Program-made: the position numbers and the translations under genes
Shown: one piece after another, positions 56,974 through 64,000 of the stretch
Layout of the letters: the number at the start of each line of letters is the position of its first letter
How positions within the stretch are numbered: position 1 is the first letter of the stretch
The notes under the pieces: model-generated
Seen by the model: the letters and a program-made list of their open reading frames with translations, nothing else
Databases searched by the model: none
Told to the model about the DNA's origin: nothing
DNA from: Psychromonas ossibalaenae ATCC BAA-1528
GTDB lineage: Bacteria > Pseudomonadota > Gammaproteobacteria > Enterobacterales > Psychromonadaceae
Assembly (NCBI RefSeq): GCF_000381745.1
Contig: NZ_KB906982.1
Location: forward strand, 1-64,000
DNA length: 64,000 bases
Direction of reading: 5' to 3'

Positions 56974-57550
56974 AGTAAAAAGCTAATGTATCACCTACAA
57001 GATAACCCGGGAAAGAGGCTATTAAACAGATAAATTTATCAAACTGCACATACAAAAAACTGCAAAATCAAGTTATTAATGCATAGCGCCCGAGGGCGGA
57101 CTTGAACCGTCACTTCCGAAGAAAAGCGATTTTGAATCCCAATGCCGCTGGTTATACCGCTAGTGTTGTATACTTAATACATTGTTTCAGTTGGCTTTGG
57201 TTATTTTGATTTTAATACGATTTAGGCAGGTTTACGCCCCCCCCATTAATACCTCAACGATAAAAATCAGGCTGAATTTAGTACGCTCCTTTTAAGGTCA
57301 GAAGTATATTAGAAATAACGTTTCCACTGGTTCATAGCATTACTCGTTTTCGATAGAAAAGAAATATGGCGACAGCTAAAATGTTCACTATCAGAGTCCC
57401 CTGATATACATCAGCATATCTCTTATGGGGTTTAATTAATTTTTTCGTTAATTCTGGTCTCGGCGTGAGCCCGGCATTTTTTGCAAAGGCACTACTCTCA
57501 TTGAGGGTGTTACACGACCAAAGATTGGTACGGGTTTAATGCTTGAAGCG
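56974..57550. other. Non-coding stretch at the left end of the tRNA-bounded island
   Basis: Apart from the partial tRNA-Leu copy at 57088-57139 no gene is seen. It contains a C8 run at 57237-57244 and broken short frames. Composition is AT-rich and unlike the neighbouring core genes. Confidence 0.5.
57088..57139 (-). pseudogene. Partial tRNA-Leu 3' half, probable att site of an integrated element
   Basis: 52 bases match the 3' half (anticodon arm to acceptor end) of the complete tRNA-Leu at 60252-60336 with three or four mismatches and in the same orientation. The 5' half is not a tRNA, and the T-stem change makes a functional tRNA unlikely. This is the layout of an attachment site left by an element that integrated into a tRNA 3' end. 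Confidence 0.8.
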
Positions 57551-58180
57551 TTAGTGATTAAGTGTAGCGTCAAAATTTGTTAGCGTGACAACGTCACCGG
57601 CAATCATGCTATCGATATGGATGTCACCAATTCGAACTCTTACCAGTCTTAATGTAGCAAAGCCCACAGCAGCCGTCATTTTTCTTATCTGACGGTTTTT
57701 CCCTTCACAGAGAGTGATAGATATCCAGCTAGTAGGGCCATGTCTCGGATCGCGGATTTTACGGCCACGAGTGGGGAGTTGAGGCTCACAGTCTAGCTTG
57801 ACTACTTTACAAGGCTGGGTTAGATAATTCGTGCCATTAAGACCAATCTCAACACCATTTTGCAGCAGTGACATTGCGGCCGCAGTGATCAATCCATCAA
57901 CTTGCACGTAGTACTCTTTTTCTATACCTTTACTTCTGACTTTGTAGCTCATCATACCGTCTGTAGTGAGTAACAATAACCCTTCGGAATCATGATCTAA
58001 CCGCCCAATCGCCATGGTTTTATCGGGGAAATTAAATAGCTCACCTAGTAGATGTTTCTTCTTTCGTGTTTCAGGTAAAAACTGACTTAAAAAACCATAT
58101 GGCTTAAATATTTTGAAGTGCTGGTGAGTTTGCCTTGGCTCAACGAGTTCTGTTAAACAGGTTTGGTTAGTGGTTGGCAT
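57551..58180 (-). CDS. RluE/RsuA-family pseudouridine synthase
   Basis: A 209-residue RNA-modifying enzyme of the RsuA/RluB/E/F group without the N-terminal S4 domain. The catalytic motif GRLDHDSEGLLLLT has its Asp, and KVRSKGIEKEYYVQV, EGKNRQIRKMTAAVGFATLRLVRVRIG in parts (GKNRQIRKM, LRLVR) complete the family pattern. RluE, which modifies U2457 of 23S rRNA, is closest by size, but the gene lies in an island-like region, so it could be an acquired paralogue. A 9-bp hairpin (GACTAACCG / CGGTTAGTC, 58207-58231) lies just upstream. Confidence 0.85.
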   Translation of the reverse strand: MPTTNQTCLTELVEPRQTHQHFKIFKPYGFLSQFLPETRKKKHLLGELFNFPDKTMAIGRLDHDSEGLLLLTTDGMMSYKVRSKGIEKEYYVQVDGLITAAAMSLLQNGVEIGLNGTNYLTQPCKVVKLDCEPQLPTRGRKIRDPRHGPTSWISITLCEGKNRQIRKMTAAVGFATLRLVRVRIGDIHIDSMIAGDVVTLTNFDATLNH

Positions 58181-58206
58181 TAAACATGACCTTAATCGTA
58201 AAATAT

Positions 58207-58231
58207 GACTAACCGCATTATACGGTTAGTC
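58207..58231. other. Perfect 9-bp hairpin in the pseudouridine synthase leader
   Basis: GACTAACCG-CATTATA-CGGTTAGTC, 27 bp upstream of the gene start. No T tract on either side, so probably not a terminator; an operator or RNA structure. The rest of 58232-58620 shows no gene. Confidence 0.5.
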
Positions 58232-58620
58232 TGGGCTAGATGCACTGAGTCTGCTAACCTGCTAAGTGCAGTGACACAGAATTCGACTGCTTGATTTGCG
58301 GTCGTTTGCCAGTTTATTTACTGCCCGCCAGCTTAGCTGGGAATCTTGTGATTAAGTAATTTTCGCTTATAAACCTCAATGCGGCACAAAATGATGTTAA
58401 AGTATTTACTCTCATGTCATCCCGTAATTTATCTGGCTTGCATCACTCATTCTCTAATGCAGCGGTCAAAAATATTTCTACTCATGCTAACCACAGTTCC
58501 AGACAGGTATTAAAAAGACCATTCTTAGGTAGTCTTCAAAATGCAGATAAAACGCTTCCGTAATTTTTATCCAAGTTTTACTTTCAAATAAACGTAAAAA
58601 AACATCCCTCATATTTAAGA

Positions 58621-59370
58621 CTAGCGATAACGAGCATAAATGCTCTCAATGGAGCCATCTTTTAAAAGTTTTTTAATCGCTTTATTGAATCGAGGAAGTG
58701 CACTCTTCTTTGCCGGGTGAAAGCGAATCATCTGCTCGACCACACTAGTCGATTCTCCGACAACCAGTTGTTCTGTATAGTTTTGTGTTTTTATTTGATA
58801 CTGGACAAAATCTTTATTGATAAACGCTTGATCTAAACGCTCGGCAAGTAATAACTGAATAAGCTTATTTTCACTGCTAAGCCGATTAGCCTTGATACGC
58901 CCGTCTGCAAAATAAGGTTCATATATGGGGTAATAATATCCCTTAATCACACCTATTGTTTTCCCTAACAAATCCTCTGGAGAATGAACTGCAATATACT
59001 GTTCTTGGCGAAATAATATAACCTCTTCAGACACAGAAAATGGAACACTATAACTCCCCGGTACCGATGAAGATTTCCGCCAAACGGGATTCGTCATTGG
59101 CTCAATATCAATTTTCCCGGTTTCAAACAGACGAAGAGATCGTTTAAAGGGGGCTCGTATATATTCAACTGAGTCTCCTGTTTCTTGGGTAATTGCAGTA
59201 AAAATATCACGAATGGTTCCCGTCCTTGAGTCTCCTTCTTTAAAAAAATATGGAGGAAAAGCCCCAGTGTGGAGCATTACCCGAAAAGTCTCTGCTGAGC
59301 TTATATGCGTAAAAAATGAGAGAACCATAAAAATGACAGCAGTAAGCCTGTACGTATGATGTTTGATCAT
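58621..59370 (-). CDS. Orphan periplasmic solute-binding protein (SBP family 3)
   Basis: A 249-residue exported protein with a signal peptide ending near ISSAE. It has the amino-acid-binding family 3 pattern: FRVMLHTGAFPPYFFKEGDSRTGTIRDIFTAI near the N-terminus (key PPYFF), DIEPMTNPVWR in the middle and LLGKTIGVIKGYYYPIYEPYF in lobe two. There is no permease or ATPase next to it, so it may serve as a sensor partner or be an isolated passenger of the island. Family members without transporters are common in Shewanella and Vibrio. Confidence 0.78.
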   Translation of the reverse strand: MIKHHTYRLTAVIFMVLSFFTHISSAETFRVMLHTGAFPPYFFKEGDSRTGTIRDIFTAITQETGDSVEYIRAPFKRSLRLFETGKIDIEPMTNPVWRKSSSVPGSYSVPFSVSEEVILFRQEQYIAVHSPEDLLGKTIGVIKGYYYPIYEPYFADGRIKANRLSSENKLIQLLLAERLDQAFINKDFVQYQIKTQNYTEQLVVGESTSVVEQMIRFHPAKKSALPRFNKAIKKLLKDGSIESIYARYR

Positions 59371-59561
59371 TTGTTACCTCATTATCTCCTAAAAAATAAC
59401 TCACGATATTTAAGAAATTTATCTTAATTGAAGCACTCATATTACATCTATGGAATGATTATTTAATTAAGAATATTATATTTCAGAAGCATCTAACTCC
59501 CAGTCATCCAGAAAAATAATATGTGCCCGTCGCTATGGAATGCTTTTCTCTATTCGTACTT

Positions 59562-59675
59562 TTAATTCTTTAGAAAAACGAAAGCAGTTTCTTCATTCCA
59601 TGAACCATATAACTTCGCGTATAGAATATTATTGTACACCCCAAGCTTAAATTCACCATGCAGGATCCCTTTTAC
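59562..59675 (-). pseudogene. Truncated third copy of the small STAS-like family
   Basis: About 37 codons (ILHGEFKLGVYNNILYAK and LYGSWNEETAFVF) align with the N-terminus of the proteins at 51832 and 52484 (HGVFNLALENNILIVEGRGPWNEEAL), then a stop. The start Met of the family is missing (Gly-Ile-Leu before His-Gly). Only the first third remains. Confidence 0.65.
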
Positions 59676-59990
59676 CGGATTGTAACCTATATCAAATTCA
59701 TTGGAGAAATAACGATACAAAGATCCCAAAGCGGCTTTATATCTAATACCATTCCGCATAATTAAATGGTCTGAATTTACGAAGGAAAAATTAATGATAG
59801 TAAGGCATTTGATTGAGCATAAGTTGGCTATTGGGATTGAAAACAACGAAGCTATCGTTAATTTTATCCAGTAAGACTGAGCAGATATTTATGCGGATTG
59901 GTATAATAACTGTGGCGGAGACTTTATCCCTGGAGAGTTGTTCAGGTCAACCCCAACAGACACTTTTCTAAAGGAATTTTCATATTAAAT

Positions 59991-60113
59991 TGGCGACTAA
60001 TCAGTATTAGCCGAATGCAACCACAACAATTCTTCCATTCGCTAAAAGTTGAAGCTATCCAATATGAACCGGTTATGGCTAAAGGAATGATGCGACAAAC
60101 GGTATTTGAATAA
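59991..60113 (+). pseudogene. IS3-type transposase (OrfB) fragment
   Basis: The frame reads MQPQQFFHSLKVEAIQYEPV and MAKGMMRQTVFE before a stop, similar to the C-terminal integrase-core end of IS3-family OrfB (FFHSLK..., ...RQTVFEYIE). About 35 codons remain; no inverted repeats or OrfA were found. The element is dead. Confidence 0.65.
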
Positions 60114-60251
60114 TTTGTTGTACTGCTTGGGATCTTGTTGCGCACAGAATCTGCACGTGAAGAACCGGATATGGACAGGAGGCAATTATAAAAAAGGAAT
60201 TTACTAAGCAGTGGATACAAAAAATCCCTGCATAAGCAAGGATTTAAAGTA

Positions 60252-60336
60252 TGGTGCCCGAGGACGGACTTGAACCGTCACTTCCGAAGAAAACGGATTT
60301 TGAATCCGTCGTGTCTACCAATTCCACCACTCGGGC
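60252..60336 (-). tRNA. tRNA-Leu (anticodon CAA)
   Basis: Minus-strand sequence starts GCCCGAGTGGTGGAATTGGT and ends with encoded CCA. The acceptor stem GCCCGAG / CTCGGGC, D arm, anticodon stem ACGGA / TCCGT around loop TTCAAAA (anticodon CAA), long class II variable arm and T arm GACGG-TTCAAGT-CCGTC all fit. Its 3' half is repeated at 57088-57139. Confidence 0.95.
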
Positions 60337-60582
60337 ATCGAGTAATTTGCAGTGATTTAAAACAGACTGCTGATAAGACAAAATGATTATACCTAGGCAT
60401 TTATTTCAAACAAGAGATTTCCTACACTAATTTGGTAACTGCTTAAAAAGCCGACAAAAAACACCCGTTCACTGTTAAACACCTCACACTATTCTCGACT
60501 TCGTACAAGCATCTTAATATAAAATGACTGCCAAGTGATTTTGCATTTGTTACACTGAGTTTTCACTCTTTAAGGAATTATT

Positions 60583-61137
60583 ATGGCCAAACGTAATCAG
60601 AAAAAGGTAACTAAACCAACCTTGCAGGAACAATATCAAAGCTGTCCCCGTGCTAATTTTTTTAAGCGTTTAGGCGCCTATACTTATGACCTGTTTGCAC
60701 TGGCTGCGTTACTGATGCTGGCGGTTGTGTTTGCAATTGTAGCCACTATTATCGCTAATAAAGTGGGTTTGATTAACCTTGATGCTTATAAAGATACTGC
60801 AGAATACTTAAGCCACAGCGGCGTCTTTGCTGCTTACTTAGCGCTGGTTATCGTGGGTTTTTACGGTTACTTCTGGAGTAAAGGCGGGCAGACCATCGGC
60901 ATGAAAGCATGGCGCCTGCGAGTACAAAATAGTGACGGCAGTAACATCAGCTTTACTCAGGCACTAATTCGCCTGGCAACTTCAGCATTTGGCTTAGGTA
61001 ATATTATGGCTTTTTTCGAAAATCGTAATGCATTTCAGGATTTATGGGCAGAATGCGAAGTGGTTGTATTAACACAAGAATTAAGTAACTGGAAAGGATT
61101 CAAAGGCATGGCCTTTATGGATCAGGATAAAAAATAA
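60583..61137 (+). CDS. RDD family membrane protein
   Basis: A 184-residue inner-membrane protein with an RDD domain: FFKRLGAYTYDLFALAALLML (the RDD motif region, here R..AYTYD), a second membrane segment around residues 85-105 (FAAYLALVIVGFYGYFWSKGGQTIGMKAWRLRV; key GGQTIGMKAWRLRV) and a third weak one. A charged Lys-rich N-terminus precedes it. Function of the family is largely unknown. It is convergent with lptG across a shared terminator. Confidence 0.88.
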   Translation: MAKRNQKKVTKPTLQEQYQSCPRANFFKRLGAYTYDLFALAALLMLAVVFAIVATIIANKVGLINLDAYKDTAEYLSHSGVFAAYLALVIVGFYGYFWSKGGQTIGMKAWRLRVQNSDGSNISFTQALIRLATSAFGLGNIMAFFENRNAFQDLWAECEVVVLTQELSNWKGFKGMAFMDQDKK

Positions 61138-61153
61138 TCCCTGCTGATAAATA

Positions 61154-61194
61154 AAAATGCCGCCTCAACTTGTAGAAAGTTCAGGCGGCATTTT
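61154..61194. terminator. Bidirectional terminator between the RDD gene and lptG
   Basis: AAAATGCCGCCT / AGGCGGCATTTT with an extended lower-fidelity inner stem; A and T runs on both sides allow it to work for both convergent genes. Confidence 0.9.
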
Positions 61195-61209
61195 ATTATC
61201 TGCTGGATC

Positions 61210-62274
61210 TTAACTTTGCCGTTTCAGTAAATACATGGCAATCGTTAGGACCAGAATACTCGGCAGCAGTGCTCCAATTAACGGAGGCAGGTTAAATACC
61301 AGACTAAACGGCCCGAATAACTCACCAGATACGTGGAAAGCAAAACCACTGGCGATACCAAAAATCAGACGGGTTCCCATACTTACCGAACGTAATCCCC
61401 CGAATATAAATGAGACGGATAGAAGCATCATTACAATAACAGTAAAGGGCAGTACCGCTTTACGCCAGAGCACCAGCCAGTAACTTTTTGCATCCTGTTC
61501 ATTAGTTTCAAGATACTGGATGTAATTATAGATATCGCGCATCGACATTTTATCGGGCTCACTTAATATCACCTCTAATTTTTTCGGGGTAAGATCCGTT
61601 TGCCAGACAAACTCAGGGAGCTGCTCTATCTCCGTTTTATCACTTAAAAAACGAGTACGGCTGATCTGCTCTAATAACCATGAGCCCTGCTGATAAACTC
61701 CTTTTTGTGCAACAACCGCATTATCAAGTTTCATTTCATCATCAAAAAAATACAATTGAACATTAAACAGCTCTGACTGGCTGTTCATACGCCCGATACT
61801 GATAAAAGACTTAGCATCTTTTACCCATACACCGTATTTATTGCTCACCTTTTCCTGCCCGCTGCGCGCCTGATCACGCATCGAATAAGCTTCTTTATCC
61901 GTCTGCGGCGCAACGAACTCTCCCAGTACCATCACCATCAACACCATAGGGATCGCGGTTTTAAGCACTGCACCGGCAATACGCAGTTTAGACATGCCGG
62001 CAGCCTGCATCACCACCAGTTCACTGCTGCTTGCCAGACTGCCTAACCCGATTAATGCTCCGATTAAGGCGGCCATAGGAAAAAACACTGCAATTTCAAC
62101 CGGCATTTTCAGAACCACAAAATATGCAGCAGCCAGTGCATCATAAGTGCCCTGCCCCACGTTTCGCATCTGCTCAACAAATTTAATGATGCTGCTTAAG
62201 CCGATTAATACAAACAAACTTAAAAAAGTGGCTGCAAAAATAGTTTTACCAATGTAACGATCTAAAATACCCAT
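61210..62274 (-). CDS. lptG: LPS export system permease LptG
   Basis: One of the two permeases of the LptB2FG transporter that extracts lipopolysaccharide from the inner membrane. The 354-residue protein has the YjgP/YjgQ layout: three membrane helices, a periplasmic beta-jellyroll (about residues 130-265) and three further helices. LDRYIGKTIFAATFLSLFVL at the start and the ...SELVVMQAAGMS loop are family-like. It follows lptF by 27 bp. Confidence 0.96.
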   Translation of the reverse strand: MGILDRYIGKTIFAATFLSLFVLIGLSSIIKFVEQMRNVGQGTYDALAAAYFVVLKMPVEIAVFFPMAALIGALIGLGSLASSSELVVMQAAGMSKLRIAGAVLKTAIPMVLMVMVLGEFVAPQTDKEAYSMRDQARSGQEKVSNKYGVWVKDAKSFISIGRMNSQSELFNVQLYFFDDEMKLDNAVVAQKGVYQQGSWLLEQISRTRFLSDKTEIEQLPEFVWQTDLTPKKLEVILSEPDKMSMRDIYNYIQYLETNEQDAKSYWLVLWRKAVLPFTVIVMMLLSVSFIFGGLRSVSMGTRLIFGIASGFAFHVSGELFGPFSLVFNLPPLIGALLPSILVLTIAMYLLKRQS

Positions 62275-62301
62275 GATACTAATTCCGTTTTTATAACCAA
62301 G

Positions 62302-63381
62302 TTACTTGGATTGACTAACTTTAGTGAACTTACCTAAACTCTGTAGATGCAGAATAAGACCGACTATAAAGAATAAAATCTGCACCCCCCACATACTTAA
62401 GGCGGGTATAACACCTTCTTCAATAAGACTTTTTGATGTGCTTAATAATAAGAAAAAGGTTAAATACAAGGCTAGCGCAGGTAATAGCTTAGAGTAACGC
62501 CCCTGACGCGGATTTACTTTAGCAAGCGGTACAGCCATAAACGTCAACAGTAATATTGACAGAGGAATAGCGATACGCCACTGCAGCTCAGCCTGATAGC
62601 TAAGATCTGCGACACCAATCAGCTGCTGAGTCGGCAGTGCCTCTGCCCCGCGTGCCCTGTTCTTTACTTCACGGTTAGCAATATGCACTTCGTAAGAGTC
62701 AAAACCGGTATTATCAAACTCATTCTGACCAACAATACCCGCGTAGCGTTGTCCATCCTCAAGTGTTAACCACACGCCGTCGCTTTTATCTTCCACCTTA
62801 CCAGTTAATGAAGATAATACTGAAGGCGACTTACCCGCCTCTTTAGGCCAGTGGGCTGCAAAAACTTTTTCTAATTCATTACCGTTTTTATATCTTTCAA
62901 TATAAACCACCCCGCCGTTATTAGAGGTTTTATGGAAACGTCCCTCTATCAGCATCGCGGTACCAGCATCTGATTCTGCGTTTTCAATAACACTCACCAT
63001 CTTATCTTCAGCAGCAGGCGCTAGATACAAGCTGTTAAAAGAAGCAAAAGAAAAGGTTAAAAATGATAACAGCAGCGTTGCTTTAAGCACTTTATTCGGA
63101 CTGTATCCGCATGAAGTCATCGCCACCATTTCACTTTCGCTGTGCAGGCGCCCGTGAGCAAAAAGAACCGCCAGAAAGAAGCTGATCGGCAGCATTAATG
63201 TACCCAATGTCGGCAGATTTAAATACAGAATGGTCATAACCAGATCCGGCGGAATAACCCCTTTAATGGCCTGAGCAAGTATGGAAATGAATTTTTGGCT
63301 GACAAAAATAAGAAGTAGAACAAACAGAATTCCAATCTGGCTTTTAAATGTTTCCAGCATTAGATAACGAAGAAGTATCAC
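62302..63381 (-). CDS. lptF: LPS export system permease LptF
   Basis: Partner permease of LptG, 359 residues, same fold. MILLRYLMLETFKSQIGILFVLLLIFV begins TM1, the SESEMVAMTSCGYSPNKVLKA loop (key SEMVAMTSCG) contacts LptB, and RGRYSKLLPALALYLTFFLLL-type TM helices end the protein. It is divergent from pepA, the arrangement common in gammaproteobacteria. Confidence 0.96.
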   Translation of the reverse strand: MILLRYLMLETFKSQIGILFVLLLIFVSQKFISILAQAIKGVIPPDLVMTILYLNLPTLGTLMLPISFFLAVLFAHGRLHSESEMVAMTSCGYSPNKVLKATLLLSFLTFSFASFNSLYLAPAAEDKMVSVIENAESDAGTAMLIEGRFHKTSNNGGVVYIERYKNGNELEKVFAAHWPKEAGKSPSVLSSLTGKVEDKSDGVWLTLEDGQRYAGIVGQNEFDNTGFDSYEVHIANREVKNRARGAEALPTQQLIGVADLSYQAELQWRIAIPLSILLLTFMAVPLAKVNPRQGRYSKLLPALALYLTFFLLLSTSKSLIEEGVIPALSMWGVQILFFIVGLILHLQSLGKFTKVSQSK

Positions 63382-63572
63382 CCTGTTCTCCAGTGTAAAA
63401 TAAGATTCTATGAAAGATGGTAAAATAGTGGATTAAGCAAGTAAATACGGTAAAATTGCTATTTTTGTATATTTAGAAGAGTTATCAAGATCCACATACC
63501 TCTATAATAACTGCATTTTCAGAAAAATAGCACAGTTAATCGTAATATAATCTATTCGACTTAAGGATACAT

Positions 63573-64000
63573 ATGGAATTTCTAGTTAAAAGCGGCAACC
63601 CGGAAAAACAGCGCAGTGCTTGTATTGTCGTTGGTGTATTCGAACCTCGCCGTTTATCACAAGCCGGTGAACAGCTTGATGAGATAAGTGAAGGCTACTT
63701 AAGCACCCTGCTGCGCCGTGGTGATATCGAAGGTAAAGTCGGCCAGGTTTTATTCCTGCATCATGTGCCTAACGTATTAAGCGAACGTGTTTTATTAGTG
63801 GGTTGTGGTAAAGAACGTGAATTAACTGAAACACAATACAAACAGATCATTGCTAAAACCATTGCTACATTAAATGACACAGGTTCACTGGAATCCATCT
63901 GTTTCCTTTCTGAGCTGCATATCAAAGGGCGCGACACATACTGGGCCGTACGACAGGCTGTTGAAGCAGCAAAGGATTCTTTGTATAACTTTGATCAGTT
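63573..64000 (+). CDS. pepA: Leucyl aminopeptidase PepA (cut by window edge)
   Basis: The first 142 codons of a cytosol aminopeptidase (M17): [29 protein letters not shown] in parts ([21 protein letters not shown]), then [22 protein letters not shown] and [15 protein letters not shown], all from the N-terminal macro-like domain that in E. coli PepA also helps DNA binding at Xer sites. The metal-binding catalytic domain lies outside the window. Start at 63573 follows AAGGA. The divergent lptF promoter shares the 191-bp spacer. Confidence 0.96.
   Translation, partial: MEFLVKSGNPEKQRSACIVVGVFEPRRLSQAGEQLDEISEGYLSTLLRRGDIEGKVGQVLFLHHVPNVLSERVLLVGCGKERELTETQYKQIIAKTIATLNDTGSLESICFLSELHIKGRDTYWAVRQAVEAAKDSLYNFDQ

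Larger units (their letters stand above)
59371..60251. other. Gene-poor stretch with remnants before tRNA-Leu
   Basis: An 880-bp AT-rich stretch with no complete gene. It contains the truncated copy of the STAS-like family at 59562-59675 and the transposase fragment at 59991-60113, separated by short broken frames. Confidence 0.6.
57088..60307. mobile_element. Putative decayed genomic island between tRNA-Leu direct repeats
   Basis: A 3.2-kb segment bounded by a direct repeat of about 52 bp made of the tRNA-Leu 3' half. It holds a pseudouridine synthase, an orphan periplasmic binding protein and remnants of a transposase and of a small unknown gene, with long AT-rich non-coding gaps. No integrase gene is left. 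The island character is inferred from the repeat and the content. Confidence 0.6.

Noticed and set aside
57088-57165. A second functional tRNA-Leu.
   Set aside because: The 5' half does not give an acceptor or D stem that pairs with the 3' half, and no CCA follows; kept as a partial copy.
57237-57244. C8 homopolymer in the island.
   Set aside because: Not in a gene or a recognisable promoter, so no role can be argued.
59942-60220. Minus-strand frame of 92 codons before the tRNA.
   Set aside because: Overlaps an IS3-type fragment on the other strand and shows no family features.

Overview
The window looks like chromosomal DNA of a marine, probably cold-adapted gammaproteobacterium of the Psychromonas type (order Alteromonadales or near Vibrio/Shewanella). 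The reasons are a moderately AT-rich sequence with strong gammaproteobacterial gene orders (fliE-fliF-fliG; ybeD-lipB-lipA after a PBP5-type gene; an msh operon next to csrD; lptF-lptG divergent from pepA), two tandem glgC genes followed by glgA, and many AAA/TTA-rich spacers. The genus is inferred by eye and was not tested by a search.

Layout. 1-3264: flagellar basal-body genes fliG (cut by the window edge), fliF and fliE on the minus strand, behind a good sigma-54 promoter. 3322-6829: an LPP20-like lipoprotein and a large MASE3-PAS-PAS-GGDEF-EAL c-di-GMP protein. 7005-8593: glnK-amtB with sigma-54 and NtrC-like signals. 8981-12175: dacA, ybeD, lipB, lipA, then a terminator and a MITE-like repeat. 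12425-27840: a large carbohydrate locus. 27908-37153: the MSHA pilus assembly genes mshG to mshI without any pilin gene. 37734-40800: csrD and rsmC. 40951-45227: glgC, glgC, glgA for glycogen synthesis. 45311-47134: an M15-type peptidase and ribB with its FMN riboswitch. 47255-51435: an RND efflux pump. 51832-52870: a tandem pair of small unknown proteins. 53107-56973: a chemoreceptor and an unusual HtrA-like protease. 57088-60336: a small island bounded by a partial and a complete tRNA-Leu. 60583-64000: an RDD membrane protein, lptG, lptF and the start of pepA.

The most interesting system is the carbohydrate locus (12425-27840). A LacI-type regulator, a phosphomannomutase and an ABC ATPase run leftwards. 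A solute-binding lipoprotein, two permeases, a GH13 enzyme, a GH130 enzyme, a DUF1861 protein, an OmpG-like porin, a secreted putative alpha/alpha-barrel enzyme, mannose-6-phosphate isomerase and an APH-fold kinase run rightwards. The parts fit one pathway: porin, binding protein and ABC importer bring in an oligosaccharide; GH130 phosphorolysis would release mannose 1-phosphate; phosphomannomutase and ManA would carry it to fructose 6-phosphate; GH13 would remove an alpha-glucosyl unit. Six copies of a 14-bp palindrome of the form GTTTAwCGwTAAAC lie between regulator and transporter, and two more lie before the secreted enzyme, giving a clear regulon. The exact sugar is not visible from sequence.

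The second notable item is the 3.2-kb stretch between the tRNA-Leu copies, which carries gene remnants (an IS3-type transposase fragment and a truncated third copy of the tandem unknown family) and looks like a decayed integrated element.
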